Assembly (NCBI GenBank): GCA_019694975.1
Contig: JAIBAY010000006.1
Coordinates: forward strand, 219,137-283,136
Direction: 5' to 3'
DNA from: Chitinophagales bacterium
GTDB lineage: Bacteria; Bacteroidota; Bacteroidia; Chitinophagales; UBA10324
DNA: 64,000 nt
In this document: in pieces, positions 40,187-49,595 of the stretch
Numbering within the stretch: position 1 is the first letter of the stretch
Layout of the letters: each line of letters starts with the position of its first letter
Made by a program: the position numbers and the translations under genes
Notes under the pieces: generated by a model
Databases searched by the model: none
Told to the model about the DNA's origin: nothing
The model's input: the letters and a program-made list of their open reading frames with translations, nothing else

Positions 40187-43069
40187 TTAATGCAGTTCCC
40201 TTTGCAGAAACTTGCCGGTAATGCTCTTGCTGTTTGCAGCGATATCTTCCGGTGTGCCTTCGGCGATAATGTATCCTCCGGCATTTCCGCCTTCGGGACC
40301 AAGGTCAATTACATAGTCGGCCAGTTTGATGACATCAAGGTTATGTTCGATGATGAGTACTGTATTGCCTTTGTCAACCAGTTTGTTCAGCACTTCCATT
40401 AACACCCGGATGTCTTCAAAATGCAAACCGGTAGTAGGCTCATCAAGAATATAAAAGGTTTGGCCGGTATCTTTTTTAGAGAGTTCGGTTGATAATTTAA
40501 CACGTTGTGCTTCACCACCACTGAGCGTTGTAGCCTGCTGCCCTAAACGTATATAGCCGAGGCCTACATCCTGCATGGTTTTTATCTTCCGGTGAATCTT
40601 GTGCATGTTTTCAAAAAACACTACAGCGTCGTCCACCGTCATTTCCAGTATATCGCTGATTGATTTTCCGCGATAGCGAACTTCCAGTGTTTCGCGGTTA
40701 TAACGCTTACCCATGCATTTTTCGCACTCCACATATACATCAGGAAGAAAATTCATCTCAATAAGTTTCATGCCACCGCCCTGACATGCTTCACAACGGC
40801 CTCCTTTTACGTTGAACGAAAAACGGCCTGTCTTGTAACCCCTGATTTTTGATTCGGGCAGTTGTGCAAACAGGTCGCGGATATCGGAAAATACAGATAT
40901 GTAGGTTGCCGGGTTGGACCGTGGCGTGCGGCCAATCGGCGACTGATCAATCTCGATCACTTTATCGATCTGTTTCAGTCCTTCCACCGCGCGGTATTCC
41001 AGTGGTTTTTTTCTGGATGTATAAAAATACTGGTTGAGGATCGGATACAGTGTTTCGGTGATAAGTGTGGATTTGCCGCTGCCTGAAACGCCGGTTACGC
41101 AGATCAGTTTACCCAAAGGAAAACTGACGGAAACATCCTTCAGGTTATTGCCTTTTGCGCCTGCCAGGTGCAGCACCTGACCGTTACCCTGCCGTCTTTG
41201 CAGCGGCACGCTGATCATCTTTTTTCCGGTAAGATAGTCTACCGTTAAAGTGGTTTGTGTATTAAACGCTGCAGGAGGCCCTTCAGAAACAATAAAACCT
41301 CCATGTTCACCGGCGCCCGGGCCGAGATCAATCACATGGTCGGCTGCGAGCATGATGTCTTTATCATGTTCCACCACCAGCACACTGTTGCCGACACCGG
41401 TAAGTTCCTTCAGGGCTTTGATCAGGCGCTGATTGTCGCGCTGATGCAGCCCGATGCTCGGTTCATCCAGTATGTAAGTGATGCCGACGAGCTGAGAACC
41501 GATTTGTGTTGCCAGCCGGATGCGCTGCGATTCGCCACCGGATAAAGAGCGGGAAGGACGGTCGAGGGCAAGATATTCCAGGCCTACATCCATCAAAAAA
41601 CCAATGCGTGAACGGATTTCTTTTATTACCTCCCGTCCGATCTTCCACTGTCTTTCTGTTAAATGATCCTCCACCATGCTGAACCATTGCTGCAGCTCGG
41701 CAATGCTCATCGCCGAAAGCTCCGCAATATTTTTTTCGGCGATGCGGAAGAAGAGCGACTCCTTTTTCAACCGGGTGCCGTGGCATTCTGGGCATGGCAC
41801 CGCATCCATAAATTCTTCGGCCCACCTGCGCAAGCCGTCTGATGAAGTATCGCGATAGTAACGGTAGATCATGTTCACCACACCTTCAAAACCGGTAGCA
41901 TAAGTCTGTTCGATGGTGTCGAAGTTGAGTGACACATCCACCTTTTCTTCCTTTGATCCGTAAAGGATCATGTTCATCGCTTCCTTCGGAATTTTTTTAA
42001 CGGGTGTGGCCAGTGTGAATTTGTATTTGGCAGCTATTGCCCGCACCTGCTGATATAAAAAGTTATCACGCACTTCTCCCAGTGGTATGATACCGCCGTC
42101 ATTAATGCTTTTTGATTCGTCAGGAATGATCACCTGCCGGTTGATCTCGAGCACGAAACCCAGTCCTTTGCAATGCGGACATGCCCCGTAAGGTGAGTTA
42201 AAGGAAAAAGTATTGGGAGAAGGCTCCTCGTAAGAGATGCCTGTTAAGGGATCCATGAGCGTCTTGCTGAAGCTTTGCGCCCTGCTTTCATCATCCGCCA
42301 TCACCACCATGATCAATCCCTTCCCCATCTTCAAGTCAAGCGCCACTGATTTTTTCAGCCGCTCCGTTGATTTTTCATTTACTTCCAGCCGGTCAATCAG
42401 CAGTTCGATATCATGCACCTTATACCTGTCGAGTTGCATTTTATCTTTCACTTCAGTGATCACGCCATCTACACGCACCTTGAGGTATCCCTGCTTACGC
42501 ACCTGTTCAAACAATTCACGGTAGTGCCCTTTTCTGCCCCTTACAAGCGGCGCCAGTAACATGATTCTCTCTCCGGCGAAATGCTGTTCCAGGTGTTCGA
42601 TGATCTGTTCTTCCGTATAACGGATCATCTTCTCGCCCGACTCGTATGAATAAGCCTCACCGGCGCGCGCAAACAGCAGGCGGAGGAAGTCATAAATTTC
42701 CGTGATCGTTCCGACCGTGGAACGCGGATTTTTATTGACGGTCTTCTGTTCAATGGAGATGACCGGGCTGAGGCCTGTAATCTGATCAACATCGGGCCGT
42801 TCCAGGTCGCCCAAAAACTGGCGGGCATACGATGAAAAGCTCTCCATGTAGCGGCGTTGCCCTTCGGCATAAATAGTGTCGAATGCCAGCGAAGATTTGC
42901 CGCTGCCGCTGATACCGGTAATGACAACCAGCTTGTTTCGCGGAATCTTTACATCAATATTTTTGAGGTTATGAACGCGGGCGCCCAGCACCTCCAGGTT
43001 TTCAAGATCAGGCTGACTCTCGGGAGGTAAAGCGGAGACGGGTTGTTGGCTGGAATTTTTTACCGGCAT
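40187..43069 (-). CDS. uvrA: Excinuclease ABC subunit A
   Basis: A 960-residue DNA-damage recognition ATPase of nucleotide excision repair. Two ABC ATPase modules are complete: Walker A GISGSGKSS near 54-62 and GVSGSGKST near 655-663, signature LSGGESQRIRLA near 507-518 and LSGGEAQRVKLS near 847-858, with the matching Walker B segments ILDEPSIGLH and ILDEPTTGLH. Zinc-binding CxxC pairs (CPHCKG, CPECHG; CEACQGG, CEKCMG) are in place. The N-terminus has a short extra tail before LEVLGARVHNLKNIDV. It loads UvrB at damage. A TATCTTTG box lies 14 bases before the start. Confidence 0.97.
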   Translation of the reverse strand: MPVKNSSQQPVSALPPESQPDLENLEVLGARVHNLKNIDVKIPRNKLVVITGISGSGKSSLAFDTIYAEGQRRYMESFSSYARQFLGDLERPDVDQITGLSPVISIEQKTVNKNPRSTVGTITEIYDFLRLLFARAGEAYSYESGEKMIRYTEEQIIEHLEQHFAGERIMLLAPLVRGRKGHYRELFEQVRKQGYLKVRVDGVITEVKDKMQLDRYKVHDIELLIDRLEVNEKSTERLKKSVALDLKMGKGLIMVVMADDESRAQSFSKTLMDPLTGISYEEPSPNTFSFNSPYGACPHCKGLGFVLEINRQVIIPDESKSINDGGIIPLGEVRDNFLYQQVRAIAAKYKFTLATPVKKIPKEAMNMILYGSKEEKVDVSLNFDTIEQTYATGFEGVVNMIYRYYRDTSSDGLRRWAEEFMDAVPCPECHGTRLKKESLFFRIAEKNIAELSAMSIAELQQWFSMVEDHLTERQWKIGREVIKEIRSRIGFLMDVGLEYLALDRPSRSLSGGESQRIRLATQIGSQLVGITYILDEPSIGLHQRDNQRLIKALKELTGVGNSVLVVEHDKDIMLAADHVIDLGPGAGEHGGFIVSEGPPAAFNTQTTLTVDYLTGKKMISVPLQRRQGNGQVLHLAGAKGNNLKDVSVSFPLGKLICVTGVSGSGKSTLITETLYPILNQYFYTSRKKPLEYRAVEGLKQIDKVIEIDQSPIGRTPRSNPATYISVFSDIRDLFAQLPESKIRGYKTGRFSFNVKGGRCEACQGGGMKLIEMNFLPDVYVECEKCMGKRYNRETLEVRYRGKSISDILEMTVDDAVVFFENMHKIHRKIKTMQDVGLGYIRLGQQATTLSGGEAQRVKLSTELSKKDTGQTFYILDEPTTGLHFEDIRVLMEVLNKLVDKGNTVLIIEHNLDVIKLADYVIDLGPEGGNAGGYIIAEGTPEDIAANSKSITGKFLQRELH

Positions 43070-43083
43070 AAAAAATAAGGGCG

Positions 43084-43091
43084 CAAAGATA
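43084..43091 (-). promoter_or_regulatory. -7 box (TATCTTTG) before uvrA
   Basis: Read on the minus strand the bases are TATCTTTG, an exact TAnnTTTG match ending 14 bases before the uvrA ATG, so the leader would be very short. No LexA-type palindrome is seen near it. Confidence 0.5.
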
Positions 43092-43284
43092 GAGAATAAA
43101 CACCTCGCGGAAAAGGAAGGTTTAAAAGCAGACGCAATGGAAACAATGACAGGTTAACCTGGGTGCAGCAGGTGTGAAGGATAGATAAGGGTTTTAATTA
43201 CCGCATCGTGCAATGTAATGTAATGGCTGATCCCTCTTCCCGAAAAATATCATTCTTGCCCTGCAGCATCCAAATCATCGAAAA

Positions 43285-43306
43285 TTTGCATCTTGTGAGA
43301 TGCAAA
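43285..43306 (+). promoter_or_regulatory. 22-bp palindrome upstream of the amylase gene
   Basis: TTTGCATCT (43285-43293) and AGATGCAAA (43298-43306) are perfect reverse complements around TGTG, 35 bases before the amylase ATG. Position and symmetry suit an operator for a sugar-responsive repressor or activator. No T-run follows, so a terminator is unlikely. Confidence 0.4.
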
Positions 43307-43341
43307 GCTCTTTTGCATACTGTACCAAAAAATTCCGCTGA

Positions 43342-44718
43342 ATGAAATCAAAACCAGTCAATATTTTCTCCATCTGTGCACTGTGCATGTTTTCCATCGT
43401 ACTCTTTTCATGCAAAAGCAACGTGGAAAAAAATACCGCGCCGGAAAAGGTTATTCCTGCAATTCCCGCAGTGAGCGATATAGTGATGTATGAACTTTTC
43501 ATTCACAATTTCTCGAATGAAGGAACCATCAATGCCGTAACGGCGAGACTGGATGAACTGAAAGACCTTGGCATCAATACCATCTGGCTCATGCCTATTC
43601 AGCCAATCGGGCAAATTGAAAAAAAGGGAACGTACGGATCCCCTTATTCCATCAGCGATTACTATGCTGTCAATCCGGATTACGGAACCAAAGCGGATTT
43701 TAAACGACTCGTGGATTCGGTGCATGCGAAAGGACTCTTCATCATAATAGATGAAGTGGCTAATCATACCGCCTGGGACAATGCATGGGTGAAAGATCAT
43801 CCCGACTGGTACACTAAGGATTCCACCGGTAAGATGATTCCGCCGGTGCCGGACTGGACTGATGTGGCAGATCTGAATTACGACAACCCTGCCTTGCGGC
43901 AAGAGATGATCAGATCTATGAAATACTGGATTGACAGTTTCAATATTGATGGTTATCGTTGTGATGTGGCCGGAGAAGTGCCGTTTGACTGGTGGAAAGA
44001 ATGCATTGGAGAACTGCGCAAAAGCCGGCCGGTGATGATGCTTGCGGAAGGAGATGATCCAAAGTTGTATGACAGCGGATTTGATATGACTTACGGATGG
44101 CAGATGTATTCGGCAATTAAACAAGTATGGAATGGCAAACGGCCTGTCAGTGCCGTTGATACAATATTGGCAAAGGAGAAAAGCGGCTATCCATCCAGCT
44201 ACAGACCTATCCGCTTCTCTGATAACCATGATGAAAACAGTTGGGACAATGTGCCGGCAGTTAAATTTCAGTCGGCTGAAGGAGCAAAAGCCGCTTTTGT
44301 TGCACTGGTGATGCTGCCCGGTGTTCCGCTGCTGTACAACGGGCAGGAAGTAGGTTATGGTACGCGCATCAACCTGTTTGAGAAATACAATATCGACTGG
44401 ACGGCCAATGGCGATCTCCGGCAATTCTATAAGGATGTTATTCACTTGTATAAAACCAGTGATATACTGAAGGTGGGAAGTGTGCAATACATTGCCACGG
44501 AAAGTAAAGATATCCTCGTGTATACACGTTCCATGAATGACTCGATGATGGTGGTGATGGTGAATGTGCGCAATAAAGAAGCAGCTGTGGCAATGCCAAA
44601 AGAGCTGAGCGGCCGGCAGTTTAACAATGCATTTACCGGTGAGTCGTGGAGCGTTTCAGATAAAATAAAATTCGCACCTTTCGAATACAAGGTGCTGAAA
44701 GCAATACCGGCGAAATAA
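43342..44718 (+). CDS. GH13 alpha-amylase family lipoprotein
   Basis: A 458-residue glycoside hydrolase family 13 enzyme with a lipoprotein signal (MFSIVLFSC, Cys 24), so it is held at the periplasmic or outer-membrane surface. The catalytic triad is complete: nucleophile D208 in GYRCDVAG, acid/base E236 in MLAEGDDP and transition-state Asp D297 in FSDNHDE. The barrel's GINTIWLMPIQP and DEVANHT segments are also present. It should hydrolyse alpha-1,4-glucosidic bonds in starch-type oligosaccharides, and products may enter through the MFS transporter encoded 49 bases downstream. No SusCD pair is adjacent. It lacks obvious starch-binding modules. Confidence 0.92.
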   Translation: MKSKPVNIFSICALCMFSIVLFSCKSNVEKNTAPEKVIPAIPAVSDIVMYELFIHNFSNEGTINAVTARLDELKDLGINTIWLMPIQPIGQIEKKGTYGSPYSISDYYAVNPDYGTKADFKRLVDSVHAKGLFIIIDEVANHTAWDNAWVKDHPDWYTKDSTGKMIPPVPDWTDVADLNYDNPALRQEMIRSMKYWIDSFNIDGYRCDVAGEVPFDWWKECIGELRKSRPVMMLAEGDDPKLYDSGFDMTYGWQMYSAIKQVWNGKRPVSAVDTILAKEKSGYPSSYRPIRFSDNHDENSWDNVPAVKFQSAEGAKAAFVALVMLPGVPLLYNGQEVGYGTRINLFEKYNIDWTANGDLRQFYKDVIHLYKTSDILKVGSVQYIATESKDILVYTRSMNDSMMVVMVNVRNKEAAVAMPKELSGRQFNNAFTGESWSVSDKIKFAPFEYKVLKAIPAK

Positions 44719-44767
44719 ATAAGATCAGGTTAAGCAACCCTCTCAAACAGCAAACGAAATAATTGTT

Positions 44768-46165
44768 ATGGCGGATAACCAAGTTAACAGGAGTCAGGAG
44801 CATGCGGGAAAACCACAATTGACCTTTTGGCAAATCTGGAATGTGAGTTTCGGATTCTTAGGTGTGCAGTTTGGCTTCGCGCTGCAGAATGCAAATGCAA
44901 GCAGGATACTTTCCAACCTGGGAGCGGATCTTCATTCCTTATCGCTGTTCTGGCTGGTGGCTCCAACGATGGGTTTGCTCGTGCAGCCGCTGGTAGGCGC
45001 GGCAAGTGATAAGACCTGGACGAGGCTTGGCAGGCGATCGCCTTTTATTTTAGCCGGTGCGCTCGTTTCCATGCTCGCAATGTTTTTAATGCCTAATGCG
45101 CCTTATATTATCCAGGTCGGCAGCGTTGGTGCTTTGATTTTCGGCGCAGTGATGCTGGCCCTGATGGACGGGTCATTTAATGTAACGTTTCAGCCGTTCA
45201 GGGCTTTGGTAGCCGACATGACACCGGAGAAACAACGTAACCTTGGCTATTCCGTGCAAAGTCTGCTGATAAATATCGGCGCTGTGATTGGTTCGGCATT
45301 ACCGTTTGTGCTCACTGCATTCGGTGCCAGCAATAAGACCGGTCAAGGAGAGGTGCCGTTGTCAGTGATCTGGTCCTTCTATATCGGCGGTTCTATTTTG
45401 CTGTTAAGTGTTTTGGTAACAGTATTCAGAACAAAGGAATATCCGCCGAGTGAATTCAGGCAATACAACAACATTGATGAAACGGAAAAAACACAGAAGG
45501 AAGGCTTTTTCAGTCTGCTGGCTAAAGTACCGAAGACGATGAAACAGCTTGCCCTCGTGCAGTTGTTTTCCTGGTTTCCTTTGTTTCTGATGTGGGTGTA
45601 TTCAACGCCTGCCATCGCACAGCATTACTGGAATACGCCGATCGGTGATTCAAGCTCCGAAGCCTATAATGAAGCAGGTAACTGGGTGGGAATCTGCTTT
45701 GCCGCTTACAGTTTATTTGCCGCCTTTTTCTCCATGGCCATTCCATATTTCATCCGCCTGTCGAGCAGGAAAGCCGTTTATGCAGCAGCCCTGTTTTTAG
45801 GAGGCCTTGCTTATCTCTCCATATTCATGTTTCACAATCAGTATTTACTCCTGGTTTCCATGGTGGGCATCGGCTTTGCCTGGGCAGCCATTCTTTCCCT
45901 GCCCTATGCTATCCTTTCCGGCTCATTACCGGCCAAACGAATGGGTATTTACATGGGCATCTTTAATCTTACTGTTGTGATCCCGCAAATCATCAGCGGA
46001 CTTTTCGGCGGCCTGATCCTGAAAAATTTCTTTGATGAACAAGCCATCTACATACTGGTGCTGGCCGGATGCATCATGATGCTCGGCAGCCTCGCTGTGC
46101 CATTTGTGAAAGATGTTTCCGCAGAAGCGGGAAGTGAAGTTGCTGTGCAGGGCGGCGGACATTAG
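44768..46165 (+). CDS. MFS sugar transporter, SLC45/GPH-like
   Basis: A 465-residue 12-helix transporter of the major facilitator superfamily, most like the SLC45/glycoside-cation symporter group. The first helices carry FGFLGVQFGFALQNANASRILSNLGAD, and the loop 2-3 signature reads GAASDKTWTRLGRRSPFI (the R-x-G-R-R motif). These proteins import sucrose, maltose or maltodextrin with a cation. It follows the GH13 lipoprotein by 49 bases and is almost certainly co-transcribed, which suggests uptake of maltose or short malto-oligosaccharides released outside. The exact sugar and cation cannot be read from the sequence. Confidence 0.88.
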   Translation: MADNQVNRSQEHAGKPQLTFWQIWNVSFGFLGVQFGFALQNANASRILSNLGADLHSLSLFWLVAPTMGLLVQPLVGAASDKTWTRLGRRSPFILAGALVSMLAMFLMPNAPYIIQVGSVGALIFGAVMLALMDGSFNVTFQPFRALVADMTPEKQRNLGYSVQSLLINIGAVIGSALPFVLTAFGASNKTGQGEVPLSVIWSFYIGGSILLLSVLVTVFRTKEYPPSEFRQYNNIDETEKTQKEGFFSLLAKVPKTMKQLALVQLFSWFPLFLMWVYSTPAIAQHYWNTPIGDSSSEAYNEAGNWVGICFAAYSLFAAFFSMAIPYFIRLSSRKAVYAAALFLGGLAYLSIFMFHNQYLLLVSMVGIGFAWAAILSLPYAILSGSLPAKRMGIYMGIFNLTVVIPQIISGLFGGLILKNFFDEQAIYILVLAGCIMMLGSLAVPFVKDVSAEAGSEVAVQGGGH

Positions 46166-46222
46166 CGGAATAATGCTGCAGTTGCTTTGCCATTCATTTA
46201 AATGAAGAAAAAATCAAACAGT

Positions 46223-46666
46223 ATGAAAAAAGCATGTTTGCTGCTATTGTCTTTCATTACCGTTGAATTTGCATTCGCGCAAAAAGATGACGGAAGAACC
46301 ATGATCCCCATTTTAACGGATGCCGTTGATTACATCGACAAAGTGGAAGGAGCAGGGAATGAAATTGTAAGAATGGAGTTTGACATTCTGAAAGATGAAA
46401 AAGAAACATACCGGTATTTGTATGAAGGCTGGACCTATGGCATTTGTGCTTTTGGCGACTACCGGCTGGAAGACATCGACATACAGGTTTACAAGGATGT
46501 GGATGACACCTGGTCGCTTATCACAAAAGATGAAGATGCCTCAGGTGTTGCTATCGTAAAGGTTAAGCCGGTTAATTCGGGCATGTATAAGATTGTGGTG
46601 AAAGCGTATAAGTTTGCTTATGGTGAGACGGGCTGTCACTATGGCCTGATCATCTTTCATGAGTAA
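46223..46666 (+). CDS. Small secreted protein of unknown function
   Basis: A 147-residue exported protein. The ATG at 46223 gives a good signal peptide (MKKACLLLLSFITVEFAFAQ). A start seven codons upstream is possible. The mature 127 residues are acidic and beta-rich (YRYLYEGWTYGICAFGDYRLEDIDIQVY, then AIVKVKPVNSGMYKIVVKAYKF), like a single jelly-roll or Ig-like domain. Two Cys may form a disulfide. No family recognised. Its stop overlaps the start of the aspartic-protease gene by 8 bases, which suggests translational coupling and perhaps a joint function. Confidence 0.65.
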   Translation: MKKACLLLLSFITVEFAFAQKDDGRTMIPILTDAVDYIDKVEGAGNEIVRMEFDILKDEKETYRYLYEGWTYGICAFGDYRLEDIDIQVYKDVDDTWSLITKDEDASGVAIVKVKPVNSGMYKIVVKAYKFAYGETGCHYGLIIFHE

Positions 46667-47960
46667 CTGTTGGCAACTGACTACAGGAAGTTTCATGCGG
46701 CGAAACAGGTTCATCCTTCTATTTCATTCAATAGTTATCCTGCCGTTCTTTCAACGACTTTGTAATCAGTCGTCTGATTTTGACCATAGCATCACACATA
46801 ATATCAAAGCTGCAAGGGGAATATGGTTTGGGATAGTTGGATTACTGTTCTGCAGCCAGGCAGTATTTGCTCAGGATAAGCTACCTGATCTGCGTAAAAA
46901 TCTTCAACGGCAGCTGCAGGATGGATATTATGATGAAGCAATTGCCTTACTGGAACAGCGGCTGCCTGCCATCAGCAATGATACCGGCGGGCTGTTTGAT
47001 GCACTGATCAACTTGTACCTTTTTGAAAAAAACTGGACCGGCATTGTCGATGCTTATGCCACGCATGTAAGTCGGACCGGTGAAGACACCACCGTGTTAT
47101 CCATAGCCCGTTTCTGTTCGGGGCAGCCCGCGGAAGTGATCTCTCTCAGGCAACCGGAACATATTCCATTTAAACCATCTGTTTCGGGCACGCCGCGTGT
47201 CAAAGTCAGGATCAATGGGCACAGTTACCGCTTCTGGCTTGACACCGGTGCGGGAATGACGGTGCTGAGTTCTGCTGTCGCAGAGCAATGCAATGTTAAG
47301 ATGATGATGGCCAATGATGCAATAGCCATTGCCGGCACCGGTAAAGCGGTTGAACTTGATCCGGGAATGATTGACTCATTTGAAATAAATAATCTGAAAG
47401 TATATTATCATCCCTGCATCATCCTGAACAAAAAGGATCTTGAATGGAGGATACTGGGCATACCGCTGATGAAAATTGACGGGCTGATCGGCTGGAATTT
47501 CTTGCAGGAGTTCGATGTCACTATCAATAATCGAACAGACAGGATTTACCTGGATGCTGCAGGTGCTGCCGCTGATCAGCAACGCAATTTCTTCTGGATG
47601 GGTGACCCGCTGATCAGCTGTACCGACGGAGCGGGCGACTCCTGTCTTTTTACAATCGACACCGGAGCCGGAAGTAGTGCAGTGTATCAACCATACCTTG
47701 CCAGGGCATCTGCCGCAGGTGCCAAAAAAAAGGAGATAATGATGGGTTCAGCCGGTGGCATGAAACGACTGACATCGTATGAAATTCCTTTGATGACGTT
47801 GAAAGTGGAGACTACCACACTGCAACTGGAGAAGGTGGTGTGGTATCCGCATGAACCCAATTGCCTGTTTACCTGCGATGGTTTAATCGGCATGCAGGAA
47901 TTTGAAGATAAGTCTGTCCGTTTTAATATCAGAAAGGGCTTTTTCACCGTGCAGCAATGA
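46659..47960 (+). CDS. Retropepsin-like aspartic protease, two-domain
   Basis: A 433-residue exported protein with two aspartyl-protease lobes in one chain. Each lobe has the hallmark triad: FWLDTGAGMTVLS near residue 190 and FTIDTGAGSSAVY near residue 330, followed by the hydrophobic-Gly segments ILGIPLMKIDGLIGWNF and LFTCDGLIGMQEF. Bacterial members usually have one DTG and dimerise. A tandem arrangement resembles pepsin in being intramolecular. The N-terminus carries two hydrophobic stretches (about 14-32 and 54-71). The second ends in SQAVFAQ and looks like the real signal peptide, so the start used (ATG at 46659) may be too far upstream. Substrate unknown. Confidence 0.82.
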   Translation: MSNCWQLTTGSFMRRNRFILLFHSIVILPFFQRLCNQSSDFDHSITHNIKAARGIWFGIVGLLFCSQAVFAQDKLPDLRKNLQRQLQDGYYDEAIALLEQRLPAISNDTGGLFDALINLYLFEKNWTGIVDAYATHVSRTGEDTTVLSIARFCSGQPAEVISLRQPEHIPFKPSVSGTPRVKVRINGHSYRFWLDTGAGMTVLSSAVAEQCNVKMMMANDAIAIAGTGKAVELDPGMIDSFEINNLKVYYHPCIILNKKDLEWRILGIPLMKIDGLIGWNFLQEFDVTINNRTDRIYLDAAGAAADQQRNFFWMGDPLISCTDGAGDSCLFTIDTGAGSSAVYQPYLARASAAGAKKKEIMMGSAGGMKRLTSYEIPLMTLKVETTTLQLEKVVWYPHEPNCLFTCDGLIGMQEFEDKSVRFNIRKGFFTVQQ

Positions 47961-48011
47961 TGCTGTGCGGGAAAGTTGCAGATTATCGCATCAACCGATC
48001 AAAGCAATCCC

Positions 48012-48536
48012 TTAGTTGTTGGCACTATGCTGCAAAATCCGCAGGTGATGTTCAGCATGATAAATAGTAAAGTACATCATCTCCCGCATGGTAATTTTTC
48101 CCATCAGCGGATGTGGAAGAATATAAGTATCCAGCTGCGTTTCATTAAAGGCATTCAGTCGTTTGCAAACGGCGATCACGGATTTCTGTAGTGCAGCAGC
48201 GCTGTCATTTCTTTTATGGAATGGAACGATTGCCGGCAGGTATCTTCCATGTGCTTTGCCACCTTCAGATAACTTTTGCCGGTACTTCGCTACAAGTCCT
48301 TCATAATCTTTTGACGGCCGGTTGGCTTTGCCGAATAATAAACCGAACACCTGTTTGGGCAGCAGTAATGCCAGGCTCAGCGTAGAAACAGCCCGTTGCA
48401 GGTGATCAAGTACCTGGCCTGCATTCCATTTTCCTTCCATTGAAAAATTATATGCCGCTTCATCCAGCGAAAGAATATGATCAATAAATGACTGATGATT
48501 GGATTTAAGCTTTTGTTGCAAAACTTCTCTGTTCAT
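48012..48536 (-). CDS. DinB-family protein
   Basis: A 174-residue four-helix bundle protein of the DinB/YfiT metalloenzyme superfamily. The metal-site histidines are in the expected places: HLQRAV in the first long helix region (QVLDHLQRAV), and the C-terminal HPLMGKITMREMMYFTIYHAEHHL with H-x3-H. Members often act as thiol-dependent transferases or have unknown roles. Expression by DNA damage is known only for B. subtilis DinB and should not be assumed. It is divergent from the sulfurtransferase gene, with 67 bases between the two starts. Confidence 0.85.
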   Translation of the reverse strand: MNREVLQQKLKSNHQSFIDHILSLDEAAYNFSMEGKWNAGQVLDHLQRAVSTLSLALLLPKQVFGLLFGKANRPSKDYEGLVAKYRQKLSEGGKAHGRYLPAIVPFHKRNDSAAALQKSVIAVCKRLNAFNETQLDTYILPHPLMGKITMREMMYFTIYHAEHHLRILQHSANN

Positions 48537-48603
48537 AAGGATTGTTAAAACTTTGCCGGTAAGTTCGCGTATTATTTTTTATATTAAAAAACTACATTGT
48601 CAG

Positions 48604-49467
48604 ATGGAAACCATGCCACCCAAAACAAGTCCGCTGATCAGCGCGGAAGAGCTGAAAGACAAGTTAACCACACAAGGCCTCATCGTCATTGATGCCCGCA
48701 GTGGTAAGGATGCATTGCAACTGTTTGCATTGCAGCACATACAGGGAGCCTTGCATGTTGATCTTGATGACGATCTTGCCGCTAAGCCGTTGCATGCGGC
48801 ACAAGGCGGCCGTCACCCGTTGCCGGCAATTAACAGCTTCTCCGCATTGCTTGGCAGGCTCGGTATACAACCCGCCTCCTCTGTGGTGGTGTATGACGAT
48901 AAAGGCGGAGCAAATGCAGCCGCGCGTTTCTGGTGGATGATGAGAGCAGCCGGCCATGAGGATGTGCGCGTGCTTGACGGTGGATGGCAAGCCGCCCTGG
49001 CAGCCGGCATTGCAGTTTCAACTGAAATAAAAACAACAGCAGGAACAGCTGATTATCCGGTTAATACATGGCAATGGCCTCTGGTTTCGCTGCCTGAAGT
49101 ATCGGGTGCAACACAAGATTCAGATTACCTCATTATTGATGTGAGGGAAGCATTCAGGTATCGCGGGGAAAGTGAACCGATTGACCTGGTAGCAGGACAT
49201 ATTCCCAATGCTGTAAATGTTCCCTACCTGGAAAATCTATCTGCTGATGGAAAATTTATTTCTCCGGAAAAACTCGGTGCGCTTTACAAATCAGTAATTG
49301 GTGATCGTCATCCGGAAAAGGTGATCGTCCATTGCGGTTCAGGAGTTACTGCCTGTCATACATTACTGGCACTTGATGCGGCAGGAATCACGGGTGCAAA
49401 TCTTTATGTCGGATCGTGGAGTGAATGGTCGCGTAATGATTTGCCCGTGGCAAAAGGAGAGCAATAA
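48604..49467 (+). CDS. Thiosulfate / 3-mercaptopyruvate sulfurtransferase
   Basis: A 287-residue tandem-rhodanese enzyme. The ATG at 48604 (METMPPKTSPLISAEELKDKL) fits the family N-terminus, while an upstream in-frame ATG would add 35 residues inside the DinB promoter. The N-terminal rhodanese domain lacks the Cys (VVVYDDKGGANAAARFW). The C-terminal domain carries the active Cys in VIVHCGSGVTACHTLLAL. The CGSGVTA loop resembles the mercaptopyruvate-type (SseA) enzymes. It transfers sulfur to a thiol or cyanide acceptor and may assist sulfur supply for the molybdoenzyme encoded 0.2 kb downstream on the other strand, an inference only. Confidence 0.88.
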   Translation: METMPPKTSPLISAEELKDKLTTQGLIVIDARSGKDALQLFALQHIQGALHVDLDDDLAAKPLHAAQGGRHPLPAINSFSALLGRLGIQPASSVVVYDDKGGANAAARFWWMMRAAGHEDVRVLDGGWQAALAAGIAVSTEIKTTAGTADYPVNTWQWPLVSLPEVSGATQDSDYLIIDVREAFRYRGESEPIDLVAGHIPNAVNVPYLENLSADGKFISPEKLGALYKSVIGDRHPEKVIVHCGSGVTACHTLLALDAAGITGANLYVGSWSEWSRNDLPVAKGEQ

Positions 49468-49475
49468 CTACTAAC

Positions 49476-49595
49476 AGTCTCAAAACAGGCAATCAATGCG
49501 GTCATGCCGGATTTATTTCAGCATCTGTCAATGAATGGAAGAGATGCTGATGACGATCAATCGGGACAGGATGACACGAGGTATTTTGAGATTGC
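49476..49595 (-). repeat. Dispersed palindrome-ended repeat, copy B
   Basis: A 120-base intergenic element, inverted relative to the copy at 13766-13893. The central 114 bases (49478-49591) match the other copy's reverse complement without gaps, with 13 mismatches. The outer TCTCAAAA/TTTTGAGA arms are kept but the rest of the terminal repeat has diverged. Inside, TCAGCATCT (49518-49526) and AGATGCTGA (49542-49550) form a perfect 9-base hairpin stem. This copy lies between the sulfurtransferase stop and the convergent molybdoenzyme stop. Its TCAGCATCT/AGATGCTGA arm resembles hairpin repeats often seen in Bacteroidota intergenic DNA. Confidence 0.8.

Noticed and set aside
43408..44487. 359-codon open frame antisense to the amylase gene
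   Set aside because: It mirrors the codon structure of the amylase gene, which has a complete catalytic triad and signal peptide. The antisense protein has no domain and no promoter.
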